A stretch of DNA of 36,825 bases from Geobacter sp. UBA6151. Its GTDB lineage: Bacteria; Desulfobacterota; Desulfuromonadia; Geobacterales; Pseudopelobacteraceae. Of this stretch, positions 7,458 to 14,441 are shown piece after piece (position 1 is the first letter of the stretch; each line of letters starts with the position of its first letter). The stretch spans positions 1 through 36,825 of the forward strand of contig DIUT01000039.1 in NCBI GenBank assembly GCA_002423105.1, written 5' to 3'. Position numbers and translations under genes: made by a program. The notes under the pieces are model-generated. The model ran no database searches. It saw nothing but the letters and a program-made list of their open reading frames with translations, and had not been told where the DNA came from.

Positions 7458-8761
7458 AACTTCCGGTTGTCCTGCACTCGCTTGGCCTTGCCTTCGCTTC
7501 TCTGGATCGTCTTGGGCTCAACCAGCTTGACCGTGCAGGTCACGCCCAACATGTCCTTGATCTCTTTTTCAATCTGCCGGGACAGGGCCTGCAGCACCTT
7601 GATCTCGTCCGAGAAAATGCCCTCGTTTACCTCAACCTGCACCTCAAGGGTATCCAGATTATCCTTGCGATCAACGATCAGCAGATAGTGCGGTTCCACC
7701 CCTTCAACCCGCACCAGAATCGATTCGATCTGGGAGGGGAAGACATTCACGCCACGGATAATCAGCATGTCGTCAGAGCGACCGCTCATCCGGGCAATGC
7801 GGGCATGGGTACGTCCGCAGACACACTGCTCTCTGGTGATGCTGGTGATATCCCGTGTGCGGTAGCGGATCAGCGGTATCCCCTGTTTAGTAATGGTGGT
7901 GATGACCAGTTCACCTTTTTCGCCATCCGCTACCCACTCCCCGGTTTCGGGGTTGATGATCTCCGGAATGAAGTGATCTTCCCAGATATGCAGGCCCTGC
8001 TTGGCTTCGATGCACTCAATGGCCACACCAGGCCCCATGATCTCAGAGAGGCCGTAAATATCGATGGCATCCAGCCCGAGGTTGGCCTCGATCTCGCTCC
8101 GCATGGCCTCGGACCAGGGTTCGGCACCAAATATGCCCACCCGCAGTTTGCCGGTGCGCATATCAAGCCCTTCAGCCTGGGCTTCTTCGGCAAGGTACAA
8201 AGAATAGGAGGGGGTACAGGTGAGGACCGTAGAACCGAAATCCTGCATGATCATGATCTGGCGTTTGGTGTTGCCGCCGGAGATCGGAATGACCGACGCC
8301 CCCAGCTTTTCAGCGCCGTAGTGGGCTCCAAGGCCGCCGGTAAACAGGCCGTACCCGTAGGCATTGTGGATGATGTCTCCCTTGTGCACTCCTGCGGTCA
8401 CAAAGGAACGGGCCATAAGCTCACTCCATGTTTCGATGTCGGGCCGGGTATAGCCCACCACCGTCGGTTTGCCGGTGGTTCCGGATGAGGCGTGAATCCG
8501 GACGATATCCTCCATCGGAGCGGCAAACAGGCCATAGGGATAGGAATCACGCATATCCTGCTTGGTGGTAAAGGGCAGGCGCCGCACATCATCCAGTGAG
8601 CGCAGCTGATCAGGCCGGACATTGGCAGTTTCAAAGGAACGCTTGTAGAAGGGAACATGGTGACAGACCCGCTCAAGCGTCATCTGAAGCCGCTTCAGCT
8701 GCAGCGCCTCCAGCACGGCACGGGGCAGGGTCTCGAACTCTTCATTGAAATAGGTAGCCAT
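7454..8761 (-). CDS. paaK: Phenylacetate-CoA ligase (AMP-forming)
   Basis: Encodes 435 aa, the normal PaaK length. It activates an arylacetate with ATP and CoA to the arylacetyl-CoA in the cytoplasm. Visible are the adenylate-forming P-loop ASSGTTGKPTVVGYT (about residues 90-104), the IYGLSEIMGPGVAIEC motif, LIRYRTRDITSI and the C-terminal lid region GRSDDMLIIRGVNVFPSQIE. Lying 38 nt after iorB, it fits a pathway where arylacetyl-CoA is either made from arylpyruvate by the ferredoxin enzyme or fed into it in reverse. The stop codon lies inside the terminal repeat of a REP-like element. The ATG at 8761 has GAGG upstream. Confidence 0.95.
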   Translation of the reverse strand: MATYFNEEFETLPRAVLEALQLKRLQMTLERVCHHVPFYKRSFETANVRPDQLRSLDDVRRLPFTTKQDMRDSYPYGLFAAPMEDIVRIHASSGTTGKPTVVGYTRPDIETWSELMARSFVTAGVHKGDIIHNAYGYGLFTGGLGAHYGAEKLGASVIPISGGNTKRQIMIMQDFGSTVLTCTPSYSLYLAEEAQAEGLDMRTGKLRVGIFGAEPWSEAMRSEIEANLGLDAIDIYGLSEIMGPGVAIECIEAKQGLHIWEDHFIPEIINPETGEWVADGEKGELVITTITKQGIPLIRYRTRDITSITREQCVCGRTHARIARMSGRSDDMLIIRGVNVFPSQIESILVRVEGVEPHYLLIVDRKDNLDTLEVQVEVNEGIFSDEIKVLQALSRQIEKEIKDMLGVTCTVKLVEPKTIQRSEGKAKRVQDNRKL

Positions 8762-8799
8762 GGATAAACCTCAATAGAAGTCAAGGGACAGGAAAACCG

Positions 8800-9384
8800 T
8801 TATCCCTTCAAATCCCGTCCCATCTGGAACGCCATCAGGTTGATCTCCAGCGCCTTCCTGGGGACCATCTTTTCCAGGGCCTGTCGCCAGATATCATCCG
8901 TAATGGCCAGCCGTTTGGACACGGCGCCCAACAGCGCCGTGTTGGCGGCCCGCAAATCTCCTGCCTCAATGGCCAGACGCTGGCCATCCACCAGCAGCGT
9001 ATCGGGAAACGCTGTCCGTATGCTGTCGGCAAGTCCTTCAGGATAGACGGCCTGACCAAGCAGCACCGCGGGAGGCAGGATTTTGAAATCATTGACCACA
9101 ACCGTTGCCCCGGGCCGTAGCAGGGATAGGTAACGGCTGGTCTCCAGTAACTCAAAACCGAACATGATATCCCCCTCCCCCTCCGGAACCACCGGTGAAA
9201 ACACCTGTGTACCGAAACGGACATGGGAAACCACACTGCCGCCACGCTGGGACATGCCGTGAATCTCGCTTTTTTTAACATCGTACCCGGCCAGCATGAA
9301 TGCCTCGGACAAAATCTCCGATGCCAGTAATATTCCCTGGCCGCCTACCCCCACCAAGAGGATGTTGGTGATTGCGCTGCTCAT
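8800..9384 (-). CDS. iorB: Indolepyruvate ferredoxin oxidoreductase, beta subunit
   Basis: Encodes 194 aa, the small subunit of the two-subunit indolepyruvate:ferredoxin oxidoreductase, which corresponds to the gamma domain of 2-oxoacid:ferredoxin oxidoreductases. Typical are the N-terminal NILLVGVGGQGILLASEIL and the KKSEIHGMSQRGGSVVSHVR stretch. The start codon overlaps the iorA stop (ATGA), so the subunits are translationally coupled. With IorA it converts arylpyruvates (from Trp, Phe, Tyr) with CoA to arylacetyl-CoA, CO2 and reduced ferredoxin, reversibly. Confidence 0.96.
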   Translation of the reverse strand: MSSAITNILLVGVGGQGILLASEILSEAFMLAGYDVKKSEIHGMSQRGGSVVSHVRFGTQVFSPVVPEGEGDIMFGFELLETSRYLSLLRPGATVVVNDFKILPPAVLLGQAVYPEGLADSIRTAFPDTLLVDGQRLAIEAGDLRAANTALLGAVSKRLAITDDIWRQALEKMVPRKALEINLMAFQMGRDLKG

Positions 9385-11165
9385 TTCTTCCTCCCGATGG
9401 CGTTGAATTTACACAACTGCTGACAGACGGTGCAGCCGGTACAGAGATTGGCATCGATGAATGCCTTCCCTTTTTTGTTTTCGCTATCCGGCTTCCACTC
9501 AATGGCCGGACAGCCGATACGCAAGCAGGCCTTGCAGCCGGTGCAGTTACCCTGATCCACCTCCAGCACTGCTCCTTTTTCAAAGCGGTCCGCTCCCTTG
9601 ATCAGACAGCAGGGGCGGTTGGTAATCAGCACCGACGGCTCAGGCCGGTTCATCTCTTCCTGGAGCGCGGCATGGGTGGCTTCCAGATCGTAGGGGTCAA
9701 GCACCTGCACATAACGGATACCCAACGTACGGCACAGTTCCGGAATATTGACTTCGGGTGCCACGTCGCTGTTCAGGGTAAAACCCGAGGCCGGGTTTTC
9801 CTGACGACCGGTCATGGCGGTAATCCGGTTATCCAGAATAATCACCGTTGCCGGAGATTTGTTCCAGGCCATCTCCATCAGGCTGTTAATGCCGGTATGC
9901 AGGAAGGTGGAATCACCGATCACCGCCACCACCTTGCGTTGCTCTTCCGGCGGCAGCACCCGCACAATGCCACTGGCGTTGCTGATGGAAGCCCCCATGC
10001 AGACACAGGTGTCCATGGCGTTGAGCGGCGGCATGAAGCCCAGCGTGTAACAGCCGATATCGCCGGTGACGTAGGCTTTCAGACGGTTCAGTTCATAGAA
10101 CACACCACGGTGCGGACAGCCGGGGCACATGTTGGGTGGACGGGGAGGTAACGACATGGTCTGTTGCAGAGGCAACTCATGAATTGCCTCTGCAAGGCCA
10201 ATTTTGGAAAATGCTTCACGGATACGGCCCGGAGACAACTCACCGCAACGGGAGATAATCTCCTTACCGGTGACGGCTATGCCCATCGCCTTGACCTGCT
10301 CCTCGATGAACGGGTCCAGTTCCTCCACCACAAACAAACGCTTGATCTTGGCGGCAAAATCGCGGATCAGCTTTTCCGGCAGCGGCCAGACCATGCCCAG
10401 CTTCAGGGTAGACGCTTCTGGCAACGCCTCGCGCACATACTGCCAGGTAACACCGGCGCAGATGATACCGATCTCGGTTGAACGCAACTCCATGCTGTTG
10501 ATGGCGGCGGTATCGCCATACTGCGACAGCTTGACGGTGCGTTCTTCCACCAGAGGATGCCGGACCCTGGCATTGCCGGGCAACATCACCAGCTTGGCGG
10601 GATTCTTCACCAGTTTCGGCTCCGGCAGGCCACTCACCGGTTCCCCCGGCTGTACGATTGACTTGCCATGGGAGATGCGGGTGCAACTGCGCAGCATGAC
10701 CGGCGTATCGAACTGCTCAGACAACTCAAAGGCCAGCCGGGTAAAGTCCAGACACTCCTGCGAGTCGGCCGGCTCCAGCATCGGAACCTTGGCAAAACGA
10801 GCATAGTTGCGGCTATCCTGCTCATCCTGGGAAGAATGCATCTCCGGATCGTCGGCAACGATCAGCGCCAGCCCGCCGCCAACACCGGTATAGGACAGGG
10901 TAAACAGGGGATCAGCCGCCACATTGACCCCCACATGCTTCATACAGGCCAAGGCACGCCCGCCGCCGAAAGAGGCCCCGATGGCCACCTCCAGGGCAAC
11001 CTTCTCGTTGGGAGCCCAGGAAGCGTCAATTTCTGGGTATCTGACGATATTTTCAAGTATTTCGGTGGATGGTGTACCGGGATAAGCGCTGGCAACCCTG
11101 ACCCCCGCCTCATGTGCGCCACGGGCAAAAGCTTCGTTGCCGGACAGAATTTCCTTGTTCGTCAT
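9381..11165 (-). CDS. iorA: Indolepyruvate ferredoxin oxidoreductase, alpha subunit
   Basis: Encodes 594 aa from the ATG at 11165. The open frame continues 73 codons upstream, but those cross the promoter and are not family-like. The start has only a weak ribosome site (GAGCGAG). The N-terminal pyrimidine-binding half begins with SGNEAFARGAHEAGVRVASA and the PGTPSTEI motif. The thiamine-diphosphate region is GDIGCYTLG and GDSTFLHTG...IILDNRITAMTG at about residues 345-450. The C-terminus carries two [4Fe-4S] sites, CTGCKACLRIGC and CTGCTVCQQLC. This is the complete IorA layout. It is the first gene of the operon, under the promoter at 11208-11237. Confidence 0.96.
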   Translation of the reverse strand: MTNKEILSGNEAFARGAHEAGVRVASAYPGTPSTEILENIVRYPEIDASWAPNEKVALEVAIGASFGGGRALACMKHVGVNVAADPLFTLSYTGVGGGLALIVADDPEMHSSQDEQDSRNYARFAKVPMLEPADSQECLDFTRLAFELSEQFDTPVMLRSCTRISHGKSIVQPGEPVSGLPEPKLVKNPAKLVMLPGNARVRHPLVEERTVKLSQYGDTAAINSMELRSTEIGIICAGVTWQYVREALPEASTLKLGMVWPLPEKLIRDFAAKIKRLFVVEELDPFIEEQVKAMGIAVTGKEIISRCGELSPGRIREAFSKIGLAEAIHELPLQQTMSLPPRPPNMCPGCPHRGVFYELNRLKAYVTGDIGCYTLGFMPPLNAMDTCVCMGASISNASGIVRVLPPEEQRKVVAVIGDSTFLHTGINSLMEMAWNKSPATVIILDNRITAMTGRQENPASGFTLNSDVAPEVNIPELCRTLGIRYVQVLDPYDLEATHAALQEEMNRPEPSVLITNRPCCLIKGADRFEKGAVLEVDQGNCTGCKACLRIGCPAIEWKPDSENKKGKAFIDANLCTGCTVCQQLCKFNAIGRKK

Positions 11166-11193
11166 TGAATTAACTCGCTCTTGGTAGTAATCA

Positions 11194-11214
11194 GTATAAA
11201 GAACGTTGTTATAC
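11194..11214. promoter_or_regulatory. Candidate operator palindrome over the iorA -10 box
   Basis: GTATAA at 11194-11199 and TTATAC at 11209-11214 form a perfect 6-bp inverted repeat, extending to 7 of 9 bases per arm over 21 bp. It covers the -10 hexamer and probable start point of the iorA promoter, where a repressor would act. The sequence matches no operator I can name with confidence, and no regulator gene is adjacent. Confidence 0.45.
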
Positions 11215-11237
11215 ACGCCTCGTTGCAGCATTGTCAA
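11208..11237 (-). promoter_or_regulatory. Sigma70-type promoter of the iorA-liv operon
   Basis: On the minus strand there is a perfect TTGACA (-35; 11232-11237), an 18-nt spacer and TATAAC (-10; 11208-11213, 5 of 6 consensus). It sits about 43 nt upstream of the iorA ATG, in the divergent gap with the MlaF-like gene. This is the best promoter match I saw in the window. Confidence 0.7.
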
Positions 11238-11324
11238 TTCGTTTGCATGTATGCAGAACTTCTTGCGCCATACGAAAAAGCCGGTTTGTGCTCGTGCCGG
11301 GTTTATGGTAAGAGTAGCGCCATC

Positions 11325-11996
11325 ATGACCATCCCCATCTCGTTCATAGACCTCGCGCCGGAAGGCCTGACCCAGGGTCTGCACATTGAGCTCGAAGCGG
11401 GGATGACAGCGCTTTTTACCACATCAGGTGAACATGAAGTCCGTCTTTTAAGCAGGATATTCACCGGTGAACAGCTACTGGAACAGGGCGGTGTACGGTT
11501 TGACGGGGTACCGCTGCCGGAATTTTCCCGCAACCAACTGCATCAGCTCCGGCGCTCGGCGGGCGTTGTCTCTGCCAATGGCGGCCTGATTTCCAATCTG
11601 AAGCTTTGGGAAAACATCACCCTGCCCCTGTTGTTTCATGGTGGAAGCGTGCCGGAAAATTCCCGTGCGCTGATTCATACCTATCTGGAACAATTTGGAC
11701 TGGGCAACAACCTCTGGACATTGCCCGGACACCTCAATCAGTTTGAACGGAAAGCGGTCGGCTTTATCCGCGCAGCAGTCACAAAGCCGCGCTTCATGCT
11801 TTACGCCGGTTGCTTTGACAACCTGCCATCCCGGGAAAAAATACTGCTGCTGGAACATGCGTTAAAGCTGCATGCCGAAACTCCGGGCATGATCTCGCTA
11901 TTTATCACCTCCGGCACGACATCCCTTGAGCAACTTGAGCCGGATCTGCACTGCAACCTGCGCCACCATCCGGCCATAATCACGAGGAACAGGTAA
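11325..11996 (+). CDS. Degenerate ABC-ATPase-like protein (MlaF-related)
   Basis: Encodes 223 aa from the ATG at 11325; a longer frame from 11181 would cross the divergent promoter region and looks non-coding. The overall layout is that of an MlaF-type ABC ATPase: the Q-loop region survives as GVVSANGGLISNLKLWENIT followed by LPLLFH. The catalytic motifs are gone, however. The Walker A position reads TTSGEHEVRLL, the signature reads HLNQFERKAVGFIRAA, and Walker B reads FMLYAGCFDNL without the D-E pair. It is therefore unlikely to hydrolyse ATP in the normal way and may be a structural or regulatory partner. It is followed 2 nt later by an MCE gene, as in lipid-transport operons, but no MlaE permease is present. 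It is intact, not a broken gene. Confidence 0.75.
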   Translation: MTIPISFIDLAPEGLTQGLHIELEAGMTALFTTSGEHEVRLLSRIFTGEQLLEQGGVRFDGVPLPEFSRNQLHQLRRSAGVVSANGGLISNLKLWENITLPLLFHGGSVPENSRALIHTYLEQFGLGNNLWTLPGHLNQFERKAVGFIRAAVTKPRFMLYAGCFDNLPSREKILLLEHALKLHAETPGMISLFITSGTTSLEQLEPDLHCNLRHHPAIITRNR

Positions 11997-11998
11997 CC

Positions 11999-12949
11999 AT
12001 GGAACAGGATCCCAGATTCAGACATCTTGAACGCAAGATCGGACTCTTTGTCCTGGTGGCCCTGGCAGGCATAGCACTGGTGGTCATCCTGCTGGGCCTG
12101 CAAAAAGACATGTTCAGCGTCAAGTATACCCTGCACTTCACCGTGGACCGGGGTACCGGCTTTGCTAAAGGGATGCCGGTAAAACTGTCCGGTTTCCGGA
12201 TCGGCAGAGTTACCGAGCTGACCTTGAACGATCAGGCCATGGTGGATGTCACCATTGAGGTGGCCAGGAAGTACCACAAATGGATCCGCAGCGATTCAAC
12301 CGTCAAACTGGCCAAGGAAGGTCTTGTGGGAGACAGCATTGTAGAAGTGGCTGTGGGCTCTCTGGACAAGCCGGAAATCAAGGACGGCGATTCCCTCACC
12401 TATGAAAAAACCAAGGGCCTGGATGAAATGGCGGACGAAATAGCTGAAAAGGTCAAGCCGATGCTGATTGAAGTCAAGGAGATCATCAGCTATGTCAACA
12501 ACCCTGACGGCGACCTGAAAAAAACCGTGAAAAATCTTGAGGCGCTGACCAGAAATCTGGAGAAGACCAGAAGCAGCGCTGACACCCTGCTGCTGGGCGC
12601 CAACCACAACCTGGAAGGGATTGCTCAAAAAACCACCTCACTGCTTGACAGCACCAGCCGCAAGATCGACGGTCTGGATCTTGTCAAACTGAACGCCACC
12701 CTGGAACGGCTGCCGCCTTTGCTGGAAAAAACCGATGCTGCCATGGCCAACATCACCAAAATCACCGATGACACCCGGACACTGTCCCGCCAGGCATTTC
12801 CGCTGATACCGGGCCTCTTGTCCCGCAGTGAAGAGCTGGTCCTGAGCACGGACCGCCTGATGAACACCCTGAACAGCTCGTGGCTGCTGGGAGGCCAGAC
12901 ACCGCCCCCCCTGGAGCGCACCTTGAAGGCTGGTGACAGCCATGACTAA
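11999..12949 (+). CDS. mlaD: MlaD/MCE-domain protein
   Basis: Encodes 316 aa. An N-terminal membrane anchor (about residues 14-34, GLFVLVALAGIALVVILLGL) is followed by an MCE domain (about 40-115) with the typical YTLHFTVDRGTGFAKGMPVK and LSGFRIGRVTEL segments. A long helical or coiled region (about 140-290) is predicted from repeated charged and leucine positions. MCE proteins form hexameric periplasmic rings that move lipids between membranes, usually with an MlaE permease and MlaF ATPase. Here the ATPase next door is degenerate and no permease is in view. The start lies 2 nt after the previous stop. A longer tail than E. coli MlaD (183 aa) is common in this phylum. Confidence 0.92.
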   Translation: MEQDPRFRHLERKIGLFVLVALAGIALVVILLGLQKDMFSVKYTLHFTVDRGTGFAKGMPVKLSGFRIGRVTELTLNDQAMVDVTIEVARKYHKWIRSDSTVKLAKEGLVGDSIVEVAVGSLDKPEIKDGDSLTYEKTKGLDEMADEIAEKVKPMLIEVKEIISYVNNPDGDLKKTVKNLEALTRNLEKTRSSADTLLLGANHNLEGIAQKTTSLLDSTSRKIDGLDLVKLNATLERLPPLLEKTDAAMANITKITDDTRTLSRQAFPLIPGLLSRSEELVLSTDRLMNTLNSSWLLGGQTPPPLERTLKAGDSHD

Positions 12950-13754
12950 TGCCATCATTTACCGTCCACTGGCCATGATTGCCCTGACAACGCTGCTGGT
13001 CGGCTGTTTCAGCGGTGGCGCTCCGGCACTCTCCCCGACCGGACGCCGGATACAGGAGATGAATGAACGGGCGCTGCAAAGCGTGGAAAGACAGCGTTTC
13101 GATGACGCGCGGACCGTGCTTGATGAGGCGCTACGCCTGGCAACCTCCCTGGATGACGGGCCACAACAGACCCTGACTCTGCTGAATCTGGCACGACTGG
13201 AACGGCGGCTGGGCCGTTTACCGCAGGCGGAACTGCTGCTTGACCGTGCCCGGCGCACTGCCGCCGTCACCGGTTATGCAGCCGATCTGGCCCAAGAAAC
13301 CGCCCTGCTTAAGATTGCTCAAAACAACTTGCCGGAGGCTGAGCGCTGGGCCACAATTGCCCTGAAGGAAGAACAGGGCAGTATGTCCGGACGGCGTCTC
13401 AACCTGTTGGCGCGCATCGCTTTGCTCAACGGCAACAACCAGGAGGCGCTCCGGCTGGCAGAGCAGGCCCTTGGCAATGCAAACTCTTTCGGCATGGCTG
13501 AAGAACGGGCCAACTCCCTGAGGATCATCGGCCAGGTCAGAAGCCATGAAAAACGCTTTGACGAGGCGGAGCGCCTGCTGAACGAAGCGTTGACCCTTGA
13601 CCGCCAACAGGAACGTCCGCTCAAGATTGCAGCGGATTTGGAAGCCCTGGCCCAGTTGATGGAAATGAAGGGACACGCGGAACAGAGTCGGGAATTCCGG
13701 CAGCGGGCCAGAATGGTGCGGGAAAGCAGCACAGCACCCCGTGGCGGATTATAA
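12942..13754 (+). CDS. TPR-containing lipoprotein
   Basis: Encodes 270 aa from the ATG at 12942, with GAAGG 12 nt upstream; a GTG at 12933 is possible. A lipoprotein signal ends in the lipobox L-V-G-C with lipidated Cys22, and the +2 residue is Phe, so an outer-membrane location is likely. From about residue 35 the sequence is a run of TPR-like helical pairs, for example MNERALQSVERQRFDDARTV and AEERANSLRIIGQVRSHEKR. It overlaps the end of mlaD by 8 nt. Context suggests an outer-membrane partner of the MCE protein, analogous in position to lipoprotein partners in Mla-type systems; its function is otherwise unknown. Confidence 0.82.
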   Translation: MTNAIIYRPLAMIALTTLLVGCFSGGAPALSPTGRRIQEMNERALQSVERQRFDDARTVLDEALRLATSLDDGPQQTLTLLNLARLERRLGRLPQAELLLDRARRTAAVTGYAADLAQETALLKIAQNNLPEAERWATIALKEEQGSMSGRRLNLLARIALLNGNNQEALRLAEQALGNANSFGMAEERANSLRIIGQVRSHEKRFDEAERLLNEALTLDRQQERPLKIAADLEALAQLMEMKGHAEQSREFRQRARMVRESSTAPRGGL

Positions 13755-13758
13755 TTTG

Positions 13759-14388
13759 ATGCTACTTTCCAACGATACCCTGGTTAGTTTTTTTGTTGCC
13801 TCGTGCCTTTTGGGATTGGCGCCGGGCCCTGACAATCTGTTTGTGTTGGCACAGTCTGCCCTGCGTGGAAAGGTTGCCGGCCTGTCCGTCACCCTGGGGC
13901 TCTGCACCGGCCTGATCGGCCACACCGCTGCCGTGGCACTGGGACTTGCAGCCCTGCTGGCCACATCACCAGCTGCCTTCACGGCACTCAAATTTTGCGG
14001 CGCAGCCTACCTGCTCTGGCTGGCTTGGCAGGCCTTCCGCGCCTCATCCACCGGAACCGGGACCACTGAAGCAAACCTCTTGAGCGGGTGGCAGCTCTAC
14101 CGGCGGGGTATTATCATGAACATCACCAACCCCAAGGTTTCCATTTTTTTCCTTGCTTTTCTGCCACAGTTCGCCGACCCGGCCAGAGGTTCCTTTAGTT
14201 TACAGATACTACTACTGGGAGGAATTTTCATAGCCGCCACCATCATGGTTTTCAGCGGCATCGCCCTGTTGGCCAGCTTCCTTGGTGAACTGTTCAACCA
14301 TTCACCTGCCGCACAACGCGCCTTGAACCGCAGCGCAGGGGCAGTTTTTGTGGCTCTGGCCCTGAAGCTTGCGCTTAGTGAGCGTTAG
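13759..14388 (+). CDS. LysE/RhtB-family exporter
   Basis: Encodes 209 aa from the ATG at 13759. A GTG at 13741 would overlap the lipoprotein gene and add six residues, but the shorter product matches the family's typical 205-210 aa. It has about six hydrophobic helices and the hallmark GLAPGPDNLFVLAQSALRGK at about residues 18-37, plus the MNITNPKVSIFFLAFLPQF motif. LysE/RhtB proteins export amino acids or related metabolites across the inner membrane. It is cotranscribed with the MCE cluster by position only (4-nt gap), and a functional link is not evident. Confidence 0.92.
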   Translation: MLLSNDTLVSFFVASCLLGLAPGPDNLFVLAQSALRGKVAGLSVTLGLCTGLIGHTAAVALGLAALLATSPAAFTALKFCGAAYLLWLAWQAFRASSTGTGTTEANLLSGWQLYRRGIIMNITNPKVSIFFLAFLPQFADPARGSFSLQILLLGGIFIAATIMVFSGIALLASFLGELFNHSPAAQRALNRSAGAVFVALALKLALSER

Positions 14389-14441
14389 TATGATACATGC
14401 AACCATAATTTTTTGAATTCATAGACTACCAGGACATAACC

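Noticed and set aside
6728..8488. 586-codon open frame on the plus strand
   Set aside because: It lies antisense to livK, the ACT gene and paaK, which have clear family matches; its composition (His/Gln/Asp/Gly-rich) is that of an antisense shadow.
11181..11324. N-terminal extension of the MlaF-like protein
   Set aside because: It would cover the iorA promoter and shows no ABC-like sequence; the start at 11325 fits the fold.
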